A stretch of 64,000 bases of DNA from Gilliamella sp. WF3-4 (GTDB lineage: Bacteria > Pseudomonadota > Gammaproteobacteria > Enterobacterales > Orbaceae): NCBI RefSeq assembly GCF_001690275.1, contig NZ_LZGW01000001.1, positions 1 through 64,000 of the forward strand, given 5' to 3'. The notes under the pieces were generated by a model. The model ran no database searches, was not told the origin of the DNA, and saw only the letters and a program-made list of their open reading frames with translations. Positions within the stretch are counted from its first letter, which is position 1; every line of letters begins with the position of its first letter. The translations under genes and the position numbers were made by a program. Shown here piece by piece: positions 51,993 to 62,555 of the stretch.

Positions 51993-52937
51993 ATGAGTAA
52001 CGAAATCGAATTAAAATTTGAAATCAATGACAACGATATTGCTAATTTAAAATGTTTTTTGGAACAATGGGCTGATAGTGACGAAGCCGAATTTTCGGCA
52101 ATATCATCAGTCAAACGACGTTCTACAAAATTCAACTTGACTAATACTTATTATGACACAAACGATCATTATTTACGTAATAACCATTGTGGTCTGCGAG
52201 TAAGAGGATGTGAAGAAAATCACCAAAAAAAGTTTGAAATTACCTTAAAGCGAGATAGAAAATCAGTGGCTGGTTTACATGAACGAATAGAATTTAATGT
52301 CAACTTACCTAACTCAGAACCTGATTTAACACTATTACCACATGCGGCATTACCTGATAATTGTAATATTGCCCAGTTACAACAAAATTTATTGCCATTG
52401 TTTAGTACTGATTTCAAACGTCAAACTTGGTTGATTTCGTTTGCAAGTAGTGAAATTGAAGTCGCTTTAGATCAAGGAGAGATTAAGTCAAACCAAAAGG
52501 TTAAAATTATTCAAGAAGTCGAACTTGAACTCAAACAGGGTAATAAACAAGATTTGCTCAATTTTGCGCTTGAATTAAGTCGATTTCATTTACATCTTTT
52601 TTCACAAAGTAAAGCCGCTAGAGGTTATTTGTTGCTTAAAAATTCACCATTGAAAAGCTGTCAGTTTGATATTAAAATGAATCAAAATTTAACGCAACTG
52701 CTCAATTTTTGGCAACAAAATGAAGAATATGCGTTAGAAACTAACAACTTAAATTTTTATCAACAAACTTTAAAGCAGATTAGTAATGTATTAGCTGATA
52801 AAAACTTATCTCTTGAACCTGAATTTACTCAATGGCAAGAGGCATTATTGTCTTTTAACTCAATAGAAAAGTTTGCTTTTAGTGAACTGAACACAAGGTT
52901 AAAACTGGCATTGATTGCGAATCTGACTCTTAATTAA
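51993..52937 (+). CDS. ygiF: CYTH-domain triphosphatase YgiF (short form)
   Basis: A 314-residue protein. The CYTH domain fills residues 1 to about 210: the ExExK signature is Glu 4, Glu 6, Lys 8 (NEIELKFEI), followed by TNTYYDTNDHYL, GLRVRGCEE, EITLKRDR and VEVALDQGEI-like segments. E. coli YgiF has 433 residues with a C-terminal CHAD domain; here only about 100 residues follow, without the His-rich CHAD pattern, so CHAD is lost or reduced. CYTH enzymes hydrolyse inorganic triphosphate. The gene precedes glnE as in E. coli, with one extra gene between. Confidence 0.85.
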   Translation: MSNEIELKFEINDNDIANLKCFLEQWADSDEAEFSAISSVKRRSTKFNLTNTYYDTNDHYLRNNHCGLRVRGCEENHQKKFEITLKRDRKSVAGLHERIEFNVNLPNSEPDLTLLPHAALPDNCNIAQLQQNLLPLFSTDFKRQTWLISFASSEIEVALDQGEIKSNQKVKIIQEVELELKQGNKQDLLNFALELSRFHLHLFSQSKAARGYLLLKNSPLKSCQFDIKMNQNLTQLLNFWQQNEEYALETNNLNFYQQTLKQISNVLADKNLSLEPEFTQWQEALLSFNSIEKFAFSELNTRLKLALIANLTLN

Positions 52938-52951
52938 TGGACTAAAAATAG

Positions 52952-53944
52952 ATGAAATTCTCTTTTTTTAAATTACCGTTCTTTTTTGTACTCTTTTATT
53001 GGATTCTTGATAGCATCTTTACGATTGGATGTTTGCTTTTTGTTAATAGTGATTTTCACAGCGATGAAGTATTGGCTTTATTTAGTTCAAATAGTTATAG
53101 TATATCATTATTAAATACCCTAATTTTAACTAATACTTTTAATCAATTAGCGAATCTGGTTCTAGTTTTTATTACTTCAGCAATAGTATTAAACCAATAT
53201 TTTATTTATCGAGTCAACGCAAATAATCTTTTATATGCATTTACAATAGTACTTTTGATAATCATTGGTTTATATGCTTATCAAATTATATTTGCCCAGC
53301 AGACAGGCGTGTTTTTGAATAGTTACTTGTTGGAATCATACTTCTTTTATACCTATAGGTTTTATATAGGAATATTGCGGTTTGTTAGTTATATTTGGAT
53401 ATTCATGGGGATTTGTTTAGGGATAAAACTATTGCGTTCGGTTTTTGTAACGGAACTGGAAATGATTGCATTGCCTACAAAGTATAGTCAAAAAATTCAT
53501 TTATCTTTATTTATCTTGTTATTTAATTTTTATTATTTGGTTATTGTCTTATTCTTTTTGAATTACTTTTTACTTCCTGATTTTCTTTTCGAATCAGATA
53601 TTTTTGCGATGAGTTTTCATTCAATTTTTTTACTAATATGTAATACCGTTGGCTACATTGCTTTACGCAAACAATTTACTTCTGTCGGGTCTAAACTTCA
53701 ACTAAAAAATTTAGCTTTTAGTTCTGCTATTGCTTTTAGTGTAACCTTGCTACTATCTATAATTGTTTTTTCTATCAATACCTATTTTATGAATTTAGGA
53801 TGGCTTGATAAGATGGTTAAACCATTGAATGATAAACAAATTTTAGCTATTGCATTCTCTTATATTATAGCGTTTTTTGTAGTGTTATGTTTGATTGGTT
53901 GGCTCGTTGTTCGCAAAGTAGTAAAGGTATTTTTTAGCAAATAA
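52952..53944 (+). CDS. Polytopic membrane protein of unknown function
   Basis: A 330-residue, very hydrophobic Phe/Leu/Ile-rich protein with about eight predicted membrane helices, the first at residues 8-30 (LPFFFVLFYWILDSIFTIGC) and the last near the C-terminus (IAFFVVLCLIGWLVVRKVVK). Basic residues after several helices suggest an inner-membrane orientation. I recognise no family. It begins 14 bp after ygiF, so is probably co-transcribed, and is followed by a terminator. It is not part of the E. coli ygiF-glnE arrangement. Confidence 0.75.
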   Translation: MKFSFFKLPFFFVLFYWILDSIFTIGCLLFVNSDFHSDEVLALFSSNSYSISLLNTLILTNTFNQLANLVLVFITSAIVLNQYFIYRVNANNLLYAFTIVLLIIIGLYAYQIIFAQQTGVFLNSYLLESYFFYTYRFYIGILRFVSYIWIFMGICLGIKLLRSVFVTELEMIALPTKYSQKIHLSLFILLFNFYYLVIVLFFLNYFLLPDFLFESDIFAMSFHSIFLLICNTVGYIALRKQFTSVGSKLQLKNLAFSSAIAFSVTLLLSIIVFSINTYFMNLGWLDKMVKPLNDKQILAIAFSYIIAFFVVLCLIGWLVVRKVVKVFFSK

Positions 53945-54407
53945 GATCATCATTCTATCGTATTGAACATTGATACGATAGAATTTTAAGATTTTTCTTT
54001 TAGTAAATAAGCTCCATTGATTGATGTAGCTCATCTTGCAAAATAGTATACCCAAAAATAGTGAATAAATTACCTGATGATTAGCTATCTATTAATTATG
54101 AGGTATTCCCTATTTTGTAAAAAAACATTCAATATGTCTATACCGTTTAAATGGTAAAAATAATTACCTGCCTTAAATCAAAATTAACCACTTGAAGTAA
54201 ATAACGAATCTTAAATAAGATATTCAATATATAGTGAATTATCTTTAAGATCTTTTGATAAAATAACAACAAAAAGCATACGCCACTATTTTTCTACAAA
54301 CTTTTATTTTTTATATAAATACTATATCAATGAAAAAAGTTATTTATAATAGAGGCTTATTTTGGTGATTTTACTTTTAGTAACAATATTTCTAAGAGAG
54401 TTTGCCC
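53945..54407. other. Intergenic interval before glnE
   Basis: 463 bp with the terminator at its left end. The remainder is AT-rich, with no ORF or recognisable regulatory motif. A glnE promoter must lie here because of the terminator. Confidence 0.5.
53952..53984 (+). terminator. Terminator after the unknown membrane protein gene
   Basis: ATTCTATCGTAT and ATACGATAGAAT form a perfect 12-bp stem with a 9-nt loop followed directly by TTTT, 8 bp after the stop. Confidence 0.85.
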
Positions 54408-57248
54408 ATGTCGGAATTTAATCTACCACTTTGCCTTTTGCTTGAAAAACAAAAGCAAAAAGTTATCTCGCAACTTAAACAATGCCAGCCAGATGAAGTG
54501 CAAGCTAATCTTGATATTTTAGTACAAAGTGATTTTTTGGTGGATGCTTTTTATCGATTCCCACAGTGGCTCTCTGAGATAGCAAACAATCTACCGAAAG
54601 CCGACGAACGACAATATTACCAAAATTGGTTAACTAAAAAATTAACCTTAGTTTCGGATGAAACTGAATTGATGAAAGAATTACGGCAATTTAGGCGTTA
54701 TATTTTAGTTCGATTGGCATGGTCTCAATTAACCCACATCAGTTGTGATGAGCAAATTTTATTACAATTAAGCGAGTTGGCAGAAGTGATCATTGTTACG
54801 GCTCGAGATTGGCTTTATGAACTGAGTTGTAAAGAGTGGGGCACTCCTTGTAATGCACAAGGTAAATTACAACCCTTGCTAATTTTAGGGATGGGTAAAC
54901 TTGGTGGTGGAGAACTTAATTTTTCGTCTGATATTGATTTGATTTTTACTTACCCAGAACATGGGCAAACGCAAGGTGGGCGACGAGAGCTTGATAATAG
55001 TGTATTCTTCACTCGATTAGGGCAACGCTTAATTAAAGCTCTTGATCAAATTACCGAAGATGGTTTTGTTTATCGTGTTGATATGCGCTTGCGCCCGCTA
55101 GGTGATGGCGGACCTTTGGTGTTAAGTTTTTCATCTATGGAAGACTACTACCAAGAGCAAGGTCGTGATTGGGAGCGTTATGCAATGGTCAAAGCTAAAA
55201 TACTTGGGGATCAACAATCGCCTTATGTCAATGAACTTTACCAAATGCTAAAACCCTTTGTGTATCGCCGTTATATCGACTTTAGCGTCTTACAGTCATT
55301 GCGTAATATGAAAAGCATGATTGAACGTGAAGTACGTCGTCGCAGTTTAAAAAATAATATTAAGCTTGGTGCTGGGGGAATTCGGGAAGTTGAGTTTATT
55401 GTGCAAGTCTTTCAGCTTATACGTGGTGGGCGAGTAGTGGGGTTACAAACCCGTTCACTGCTCACGGCTTTACAGGTTATTGAACAAGAATCATTGCTCA
55501 ACACTGATGAAGTAACCGCATTACGTGAAAACTATCTTTTTTTACGCCGTTGTGAAAACTTACTGCAAGCTATTAACGATGAACAAACTCAAACCTTACC
55601 AGATGATGAACTTGATCAGCTGCGCCTAGCTAGCGGTATGGGATTGGCTAATTGGGCTGATTTTCAACGTGACTTAACTCAGCGCATGCAAGCTAATCGC
55701 CAAATATTTAATCAGCTTATTGGTGAACATGAATCGACATCATCCACGGCAAAACAATACAATGATCAGTTCGATGATCTTTGGGTACCCGATCTACAAA
55801 TAAATGATGTAAAAGCAATACTGCCATCTTATTCAGATGATGATGTAAATCAACTTTGGCAAATGCTTGTACAATTTCGCGATGATATCGGTAAACGTAC
55901 TATTGGTGTACGGGGGCGTGAAATACTCGATCAATTGATGCCTAGATTATTAGAATCCATTTGTAGTGAAAAACAAGCAATAGTCATTTTATCGAGAATT
56001 TTTCCTTTGCTAGTTAATATTGTTAGTCGTACCACCTATTTAGAGTTATTACTAGAATACCCAATCGCATTAAAACAGGTGATTCGCTTATGCAGTGCAT
56101 CACCAATGATCAGTGATCAACTCGCTCATTACCCCATATTGCTTGATGAACTTATTGATGTTAATTCGCTACACCAAACGATTGCACCACACGAATATAA
56201 AAGCCAACTTTATCAATATTTACTTCGTATTCAAGTGGATGATGAAGAACAACAACTTGAAGCATTACGACAATTTAAGCAAATGCAATTACTCCATATT
56301 GCTACCGCAGATGTTGAACATGTATTAACCACCATGAAAGTCAGTGATCACCTAACCTATGTGGCCGAAGCATTACTCGATTTTGTTATACAAATGGCGT
56401 GGAATCAAATAACCGCCCGTTATGGTCAGCCAGAACATTTATCTGCTAATGACAAAGGATTAGTTGTTGTTGCTTATGGCAAATTAGGTGGCTGGGAGCT
56501 AGGTTATGGTTCCGATCTTGATTTAGTTTTTTTACACGATTGCCCAGTAAACAGCATGACTAAAGGCGAAAAACAGATCGACAGTCGTCAATTTTATTTG
56601 CGTTTAGTACAACGAATTATTCACCTATTTAATGTACGTACTAGCTTTGGTATTTTATATGAAGTCGATGTAAGGCTCCGCCCTCAGGGAAATGCTGGGT
56701 TACTTGCGTGTAGCTTAAATTCATTTGAGGATTACCAGATGAATGAAGCTTGGACTTGGGAACATCAAGCATTAGTACGAGCCAGAGCCGTATATGGCGA
56801 AAGCGAATTAATAAAACGTTTTAACCAAATTCGTCATAATGTACTTTGTAAAAAGCGAGATCAAAATACCTTAAAAACAGAAGTTCGGCAAATGCGCGAA
56901 AAAATGAGAGCCCACCTTAGCACATCACACACGCATTTGTTTAATTTAAAAATTGATGAAGGGGGGATTGGTGATATTGAATTTTTATCGCAATATCTTG
57001 TACTTAATTATGCTTATCAATACCCAAAAATGACAACATGGAGCGACAACGTTCGTATTTTAGAACTCGCAACAAATTACCAAATTATGGATAGCAACGA
57101 AGCCCAGCAACTAACACAAGCTTATATTGACATGCGCAATAAAATTCATCAATTGGCATTACAAGCTTTACCAAGTACTGTTGATGATTCGCAATTCAGT
57201 CAAGTAAAAAATATTGTTAATCAAAGCTGGCGTAAGTGGTTAATGTAG
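54408..57248 (+). CDS. glnE: Bifunctional glutamine synthetase adenylyltransferase / deadenylase
   Basis: A 946-residue enzyme, the same length as E. coli GlnE, that switches glutamine synthetase activity by adding or removing AMP. Two nucleotidyltransferase domains are visible: [18 protein letters not shown] near residue 175 (deadenylase) and [18 protein letters not shown] near 700 (adenylylase), each followed by VDMRLRP or VDVRLRP. ATG at 54408 is preferred over a TTG two codons earlier. It implies PII-type nitrogen regulation in this organism. Confidence 0.96.
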   Translation: MSEFNLPLCLLLEKQKQKVISQLKQCQPDEVQANLDILVQSDFLVDAFYRFPQWLSEIANNLPKADERQYYQNWLTKKLTLVSDETELMKELRQFRRYILVRLAWSQLTHISCDEQILLQLSELAEVIIVTARDWLYELSCKEWGTPCNAQGKLQPLLILGMGKLGGGELNFSSDIDLIFTYPEHGQTQGGRRELDNSVFFTRLGQRLIKALDQITEDGFVYRVDMRLRPLGDGGPLVLSFSSMEDYYQEQGRDWERYAMVKAKILGDQQSPYVNELYQMLKPFVYRRYIDFSVLQSLRNMKSMIEREVRRRSLKNNIKLGAGGIREVEFIVQVFQLIRGGRVVGLQTRSLLTALQVIEQESLLNTDEVTALRENYLFLRRCENLLQAINDEQTQTLPDDELDQLRLASGMGLANWADFQRDLTQRMQANRQIFNQLIGEHESTSSTAKQYNDQFDDLWVPDLQINDVKAILPSYSDDDVNQLWQMLVQFRDDIGKRTIGVRGREILDQLMPRLLESICSEKQAIVILSRIFPLLVNIVSRTTYLELLLEYPIALKQVIRLCSASPMISDQLAHYPILLDELIDVNSLHQTIAPHEYKSQLYQYLLRIQVDDEEQQLEALRQFKQMQLLHIATADVEHVLTTMKVSDHLTYVAEALLDFVIQMAWNQITARYGQPEHLSANDKGLVVVAYGKLGGWELGYGSDLDLVFLHDCPVNSMTKGEKQIDSRQFYLRLVQRIIHLFNVRTSFGILYEVDVRLRPQGNAGLLACSLNSFEDYQMNEAWTWEHQALVRARAVYGESELIKRFNQIRHNVLCKKRDQNTLKTEVRQMREKMRAHLSTSHTHLFNLKIDEGGIGDIEFLSQYLVLNYAYQYPKMTTWSDNVRILELATNYQIMDSNEAQQLTQAYIDMRNKIHQLALQALPSTVDDSQFSQVKNIVNQSWRKWLM

Positions 57249-57282
57249 TGAGTAAAATATTATTATTTTGTTACTTTCAACG

Positions 57283-57387
57283 ATGAGACGAGGCTCGTAG
57301 TCAAAAGCGGAGAAAAGCTTTAAGTCATTTATCATGATAGCCTCGCAACGGCTAGAATGAGAAAGCTCATCATGGGGGATGAATTGT
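57283..57387 (+). ncRNA. Candidate structured RNA or leader
   Basis: Nested complementary segments: GATGAG (57283-57288) with CTCATC (57366-57371), and inside it CGAGGCT (57290-57296) with AGCCTCG (57339-57345). Within the enclosed part AAAGC/GCTTT (57304-57321) makes a hairpin with GGAGAAAA in its loop. TAGCC/GGCTA (57338-57354) could compete, and TCATC/GATGA forms another stem just after. GC is higher than in the flanks. The folding is by eye and no family is recognised; strand is given as plus because of the ORF downstream. Confidence 0.3.
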
Positions 57388-57510
57388 TTACCTTTGAACC
57401 GCGATATTTGATTAGGTAATATTTTATAGTAATGAAAATAAAGAAGCTTGTTATTTTCGATTATTTCGCCATGAAATAAAGCAATAATAAAATACTAAAG
57501 GAGGGGGATT

Positions 57511-57576
57511 TTGCAAGCATTTGTGAAAAATGTTGTTTTAATATTATTAATGGCTGAAAATTTTAGCTGCCAGTAA
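57511..57576 (+). CDS. Possible 21-residue hydrophobic peptide
   Basis: AAGGAGG at 57498-57504, within AAGGAGGGGG, lies 6 bp before a TTG start at 57511; the frame runs 21 codons to TAA at 57574. The peptide has one hydrophobic core (FVKNVVLILLM) after a short start and a polar end (AENFSCQ), like small membrane peptides or type I toxins. An in-frame GTG at 57523 is an alternative start. The ribosome site is one of the strongest in the window. No family is recognised and expression is unproven. Confidence 0.35.
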   Translation: MQAFVKNVVLILLMAENFSCQ

Positions 57577-57776
57577 TGGATAGATTAAATAATTGTTTTT
57601 AAAAAGGCTTAATTTCAAATAATCCAATAAACTTTTTAAAACTATTACTTTGTACAGAGCAACTGAATTTGTAAAATTTTTACTCAATCGCATGTATTAT
57701 CTACGTATATATTCACTAAAATTTCTTCACAACGGTAAAGTTTTAAAACATGTTGAGTGATATTAATAAAAATAAA

Positions 57777-57796
57777 TGCCACATTAGTGGCATTCA
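57777..57796 (-). terminator. Terminator after ttcA
   Basis: On the minus strand ATGCCAC pairs with GTGGCAT around a TAAT-type loop, followed by TTATTTTTATT. It lies about 40 bp after the ttcA stop. Confidence 0.75.
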
Positions 57797-57837
57797 TGAG
57801 GAAGCGGTGTGAGTCTACCATATTAAGTATTAAGCCA

Positions 57838-58734
57838 CTATTTTGCTTCTTTCCACAAAATCAGATCCTGATCTTCAAGATCTGAAGCATCAAAGCTGAT
57901 TGGTGCGATATCTTCGCGGTCAAAAGCGATGTCACCACCATTAATAGCACTATCACCTTTTTGAATCCCTTTAAAATCAAATAAATTAGTATCACACAAA
58001 TGGGATAGGGTGATATTTTGCGTGGCTCGAAACATGGTTTCTATCCGGCCAGGAAACTTCCTATCCCACTCATTTAGCATTTCTTTAATGACTTGTCTTT
58101 GTAAGTTGGGTTGTGAACCACAAAGATTACAAGGAATAATCGGGAATTGCTTAATTTGCGCATATTTAGCAATATCTTTTTCTTTACAGTAAGCCAGCGG
58201 TCGGATAATGATATGTTCACCCGAATCATTCATTAACTTAGGGGGCATTGCTTTAAGTTTGCCACCATAGAACATATTTAAAAACAGTGTTTCTAATATA
58301 TCATCACGATGATGCCCAAGCGCAATTTTAGTTGCGCCAAGCTCGGTCGCAGTGCGATATAAAATTCCCCGACGAAGGCGTGAGCATAAAGAACAAGTTG
58401 TTTTGCCTTCAGGGATTTTTTCTTTAACAATGCCATAGGTATTTTCTTGGACGATTTTATACTCAATACCAAGCGAATTTAAATACTCTGGTAAAACGTG
58501 TTCCGGAAAACCAGGTTGTTTCTGATCTAAATTAACCGCAATTAATTCGAAATTTATTGGGGCACTGATTTTTAAATTAATAAGAATATCAAGCAAAGTA
58601 TAACTATCTTTACCACCTGATAGGCAAACCATAATACGATCGCCTTGTTCGATCATATTAAAATCAGCGATTGCTTCGCCCGTTAGGCGACGCAATCGTT
58701 TATGTAGTTTATTTTGATTATATGTATTCATCAC
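57838..58734 (-). CDS. ttcA: tRNA 2-thiocytidine synthetase TtcA
   Basis: A 298-residue iron-sulfur enzyme that thiolates C32 of certain tRNAs. The PP-loop is [15 protein letters not shown]; Cys pairs for the cluster are in [12 protein letters not shown] and [12 protein letters not shown]. It begins with two Met codons, and the second (58731) is equally possible. It lies 11 bp after efpL on the same strand, so they are likely co-transcribed. Confidence 0.95.
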   Translation of the reverse strand: MMNTYNQNKLHKRLRRLTGEAIADFNMIEQGDRIMVCLSGGKDSYTLLDILINLKISAPINFELIAVNLDQKQPGFPEHVLPEYLNSLGIEYKIVQENTYGIVKEKIPEGKTTCSLCSRLRRGILYRTATELGATKIALGHHRDDILETLFLNMFYGGKLKAMPPKLMNDSGEHIIIRPLAYCKEKDIAKYAQIKQFPIIPCNLCGSQPNLQRQVIKEMLNEWDRKFPGRIETMFRATQNITLSHLCDTNLFDFKGIQKGDSAINGGDIAFDREDIAPISFDASDLEDQDLILWKEAK

Positions 58735-58745
58735 AATCTTATTAG

Positions 58746-59318
58746 TTATTCCGCTCGGCTCATATAGCGACGCTCAGCGATGTGAATTTTGACTTTTTCA
58801 TTATTATCAATATACTCAGGAACTTGAATAACAAGACCCGTTGATAATGTTGCAGGTTTAGTTCGTGCGCTTGCTGAAGCGCCTTTAATACTTGGCGAAG
58901 TTTCAACAATTTCTAAATCGACAGTTTGTGGTAGCTCTAATGCGATGACTTCGTCGTCCGCCATTAATACTTGAATTCCATCCATTCCGCCCTCAGGAAT
59001 AAATAAAAGCTCATCTTCAATTTGTTCTTTTTTGAAAATAAATGATGTGTAATCTTCATTATCCATAAACACATATTCATCCCCATCAACATAAGAAAAA
59101 CTAACAGGACGGCGAGACAGTTCAATGGTTTCGAGGATATCATCTCCTTTAAATCGTTCTTCGACTTTGCCGCCATTTTTGACGTCAGTAAAACGCATTT
59201 TATAAAGCGTACTGGCACCACGAGCACTAGGGCTTTGAACATCAATATCTTTAACGAGTAATAATTTGCCATTATAGGTGACTGCATCGCCACGTTTTAT
59301 TTCATTTGCTTTAGCCAT
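58746..59318 (-). CDS. efpL: Elongation factor P-like protein EfpL (YeiP)
   Basis: A 190-residue, three-domain EF-P paralogue. It starts [40 protein letters not shown] is the EfpL version of the KOW-domain loop, and the C-terminus has [18 protein letters not shown] and ERRYMSRAE. EfpL helps ribosomes through proline-rich or similar stalling sequences and does not need the EF-P lysine modification. Family length is 190. Confidence 0.95.
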   Translation of the reverse strand: MAKANEIKRGDAVTYNGKLLLVKDIDVQSPSARGASTLYKMRFTDVKNGGKVEERFKGDDILETIELSRRPVSFSYVDGDEYVFMDNEDYTSFIFKKEQIEDELLFIPEGGMDGIQVLMADDEVIALELPQTVDLEIVETSPSIKGASASARTKPATLSTGLVIQVPEYIDNNEKVKIHIAERRYMSRAE

Positions 59319-59435
59319 AATATTTTCTTCGCGATTATTAAAAATAGAGTTAAAAAATTAACTCGCTATTTTAACGCTAACTTGTTATTGTCACCAACTA
59401 AATTTATTAATAAGCTTTAAATTAAAGGAAAAATG

Positions 59436-59702
59436 ATGGCAAATTTATTTCAATGTCGAGAAAATTGTGGTGCTTGTTGTATTGCACCATCAATTTCTTC
59501 TCATATTCCTAGTATGCCTAATGGTAAAATAGCTGGTATTGCTTGTATTCATTTAGGTGAAGATTTTAAATGCCAGCTATTCGGGCTTGCATCAAGACCA
59601 TCGGTTTGTGAGCGGTTACAACCCTGTTACGAGATGTGCGGTGATAATCGTGAGCAAGCATTGGATTATTTAACTCAATTAGAACAACTTACATGTGGGT
59701 AA
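59436..59702 (+). CDS. yeiW: YeiW-like cysteine-rich (UPF0153, zinc/iron-chelating) protein
   Basis: An 88-residue protein with the CxxCxxCC pattern of the family (CRENCGACCIAPSISS), then IACIHLG, CQLFGLASRPSVCERLQP and a late Cys. It probably binds a metal or cluster through these Cys residues; its function is unknown. Two adjacent ATGs are possible; the second is preferred because AAGGA is then about 5 bp away. It lies next to efpL as in E. coli. Confidence 0.85.
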   Translation: MANLFQCRENCGACCIAPSISSHIPSMPNGKIAGIACIHLGEDFKCQLFGLASRPSVCERLQPCYEMCGDNREQALDYLTQLEQLTCG

Positions 59703-59907
59703 GTATTGCTTCTATTTAACAAATGAGATTTATTATTAAAATTATTTATCTCGTCATGCTTTTTTTTTGATACACTTCTGCGCATTTTATTTTATCTGTA
59801 ATGATTAATATAAATTTTGAGCTGCCAGTTGACAGCTAAGAATGTAACGTGCTGAAAATACGTATACGCTATAAAATTGACTCTCTTTAATAAAGAAGAA
59901 TATTGCT

Positions 59908-61350
59908 ATGAAAAATAAATTAAAACGAGATTTAAAGGCTCGTCATTTAACCATGATTGCCATTGGTGGTTCCATTGGTACAGGATTATTTGTTGCATCT
60001 GGTGCAACAGTTGCGCAGGCAGGCCCAGGAGGGGCACTACTTTCTTATGCCATTATCGGCTTAATGGTTTACTTTTTAATGACAAGTTTGGGTGAATTGG
60101 CTGCTTACCTTCCCGTTTCAGGAACATTTGCAACTTATGGATCACGTTATGTCGATGAGGCATTTGGCTTTGCTATTGGCTGGAATTATTGGTACAACTG
60201 GGCAATTACTGTTGCGGTTGACTTAGTTGCAGCGCAATTGGTGATCTCATATTGGATAGATTTAGGCAGTTATAGTTGGCTTTGGAGCTTTCTATTTTTA
60301 AGCATTATCTTTTGCCTTAACTATATTTCGGTTAAAGGCTTTGGTGAAGCAGAATTTTGGTTTTCACTAATTAAAGTTGTCACTGTTGTTATTTTTATTG
60401 CTGTTGGGTTGCTCATGATTGTCGGTATTTTGGGTGGAGCACAAGGTGCAGGTTGGCACAATTGGCAAGTAGGTGACGCTCCGTTTGTTGGTGGATTTTC
60501 ATCAATGATTGGCGTAGCTATGGTGGTTGGGTTTTCGTTCCAAGGCACAGAGCTAATAGGTATTGCTGCGGGTGAATCAAGCTCTCCAGAAAAAAACATT
60601 CCTAAAGCAATGAAACAAGTATTTTGGCGAATCTTGTTATTTTATATCTTTGCAATCTTAGTCATTAGTTTAATTATTCCATATACTGATCCTAATTTGT
60701 TGCGCAATAATGAAACCGACATTAGTGTAAGCCCATTTACTTTAGTATTCCAAAATGCAGGGTTACTGTCAGCTGCGGCATTAATGAATGCTGTTATTTT
60801 GACATCAGTTCTTTCTGCTGGTAATTCAGGATTGTATGCGTCAACTCGAATGCTTTATGCCTTAGCTAAAGAAGGTAAGGCTCCGAAAATTTTTGGAAAA
60901 TTATCGTCATCAGGGGTGCCTAGAGTGGCGCTACTAGTCACGACATTTGTCGCTATGCTTTGTTTCTTAACCTCTATGTACAAAGATCAAGAAGTTTATC
61001 TGTGGTTGCTGAACATGTCGGGTATGACGGGCTTTATTGCTTGGCTTGGTATCGCCATTAGCCATTATCGTTTTAGAAAAGGTTATATGGCTCAAGGTCA
61101 TGATCTTAATAAATTACCATATCGCTCAAACTTATTCCCATTGGGGCCTATTTTTGCTTTTGTACTATGTTTGATTATTACTTTAGGTCAGAATTACGAA
61201 GCATTCTTACAAGACACCATTGACTGGAATGGCGTGATTGCAACCTATATTGGTTTACCGCTATTTTTAGTGATTTATTTTAGTTACAAAATAGTCAAAA
61301 AGACAAAATGGGTTAAATACGATCAGATGAACTTTTCTAAAGAAGATTAA
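59908..61350 (+). CDS. lysP: Lysine-specific permease LysP
   Basis: A 480-residue APC-family transporter with about 12 membrane helices. It starts with LKARHLTMIAIGGSIGTGLF, continues GATVAQAGPGGALLSY and VGFSFQGTELIGIAAGES, and ends near QNYEAFLQDTIDWNGV, closely following LysP. It imports lysine by proton symport; in E. coli it also restrains CadC. The 5-prime region is only 205 bp and shows no lysine riboswitch. AAAGAAG lies upstream of the ATG. Confidence 0.94.
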   Translation: MKNKLKRDLKARHLTMIAIGGSIGTGLFVASGATVAQAGPGGALLSYAIIGLMVYFLMTSLGELAAYLPVSGTFATYGSRYVDEAFGFAIGWNYWYNWAITVAVDLVAAQLVISYWIDLGSYSWLWSFLFLSIIFCLNYISVKGFGEAEFWFSLIKVVTVVIFIAVGLLMIVGILGGAQGAGWHNWQVGDAPFVGGFSSMIGVAMVVGFSFQGTELIGIAAGESSSPEKNIPKAMKQVFWRILLFYIFAILVISLIIPYTDPNLLRNNETDISVSPFTLVFQNAGLLSAAALMNAVILTSVLSAGNSGLYASTRMLYALAKEGKAPKIFGKLSSSGVPRVALLVTTFVAMLCFLTSMYKDQEVYLWLLNMSGMTGFIAWLGIAISHYRFRKGYMAQGHDLNKLPYRSNLFPLGPIFAFVLCLIITLGQNYEAFLQDTIDWNGVIATYIGLPLFLVIYFSYKIVKKTKWVKYDQMNFSKED

Positions 61351-61374
61351 ATCGCTCGTTTAAATTTATCACTC

Positions 61375-61403
61375 ATCCGTCGACAAAGGTCGACGGATTT
61401 TTT
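61375..61403 (+). terminator. Terminator after lysP
   Basis: ATCCGTCGAC and GTCGACGGAT form a perfect 10-bp stem with an AAAG loop followed by TTTTTTA. Strong intrinsic terminator. Confidence 0.92.
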
Positions 61404-61461
61404 ATTAAAAAAGAGATAAATAAACCGTTATATTTTTAAATAGGTTATTTAGATAACGATA

Positions 61462-61689
<228 letters not shown>

Positions 61690-61901
61690 TTAATAATAAA
61701 TACAAATTAAATATACTTAACTGATTTGCCATGTAAAGTACTTAATGACAAAACAATAATGTTACACTTTCATCTTACCTTATCGGTATTTGATGAGAAG
61801 CCTAACAAGCTAAGTATAAACACAAAAAAACTGAGTTTAGAATATATAAATACAGCGGCGAAATAATGCCGAAAAAACTGTCAGATGTAAAGCCCTTTCT
61901 A

Positions 61902-62555
61902 CTATTTCTTTACGTTATAAAGTCTTTGTTGATGAATATAGTGCCATACTTGAGGTGGCAATAACTTTTCACAACGTGCTTGGTTGTTAATATTTCGCCT
62001 AATTTCCGTTGCTGAAATATCTTCAAGTGGTGTATGCGCAAAAAAGATATAACCATGAGGAGAGTCATGTAATTGTTGAACTTTGGTTGTGCTATGTTCA
62101 TCAATCCATTGTTGTAGCTCAATGTTATTGGTATTTTGTGCATAACCTGGCCTACGGCAAATTAACAAATGGCAGTAATCGAGCAGTGTTTTCCATTTGT
62201 TCCAAGTTGGCAAGCTCAATAATGAATCTTGCCCCATAATAAACGCCAGTCCATTACTATTTCCATTTTCTTCTCGCCACGCTTGAAGTGTTTCAATAGT
62301 GTAAGAAGGGCGTTTTGATGCTTTAGGAACGATCTCTCTTACATCTAACGCAAATAAAGGCAAATCTTCGATAGCTAATTTTAACATTGCTAAACGCTGT
62401 TCAGTATTGGCCTCGGGTTGAGGTTTATGAGGTGGAATATGATTAGGCAATAAACTAATTTGCTTTAACCCCACTTCGTTTGCTAATGAAATAGCAGGGC
62501 GAAGATGTCCATAATGGATTGGATCAAAAGTCCCTCCTAGTAATGCGCTCAACAT
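61902..62555 (-). CDS. nadD: Nicotinate-nucleotide adenylyltransferase NadD
   Basis: A 217-residue nucleotidyltransferase making deamido-NAD. The GGTFDPIHYGHLRPA start carries the HxGH catalytic motif (HYGH), and DISATEIRRNI is the ISSTxIR-type motif; FIMGQDSLLSLPTWNKW is also diagnostic. It overlaps holA by 7 bp, as part of lptE-holA-nadD. Confidence 0.95.
   Translation of the reverse strand: MLSALLGGTFDPIHYGHLRPAISLANEVGLKQISLLPNHIPPHKPQPEANTEQRLAMLKLAIEDLPLFALDVREIVPKASKRPSYTIETLQAWREENGNSNGLAFIMGQDSLLSLPTWNKWKTLLDYCHLLICRRPGYAQNTNNIELQQWIDEHSTTKVQQLHDSPHGYIFFAHTPLEDISATEIRRNINNQARCEKLLPPQVWHYIHQQRLYNVKK

Larger units (their letters stand above)
57249..57837. other. Gene-poor convergent interval between glnE and ttcA
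   Basis: 589 bp with no conserved gene. It contains a nested fold (57283-57371), further small stems, a 21-codon ORF behind a strong ribosome site (57511-57576), and the ttcA terminator. No known RNA family (tmRNA, SRP RNA, 6S, RNase P, common riboswitches) is recognised. Confidence 0.6.

Noticed and set aside
59703-59907. Lysine riboswitch before lysP
   Set aside because: The interval is only 205 bp and lacks the conserved L-box segments; only a small AGCTG/CAGCT hairpin near 59820 is seen.
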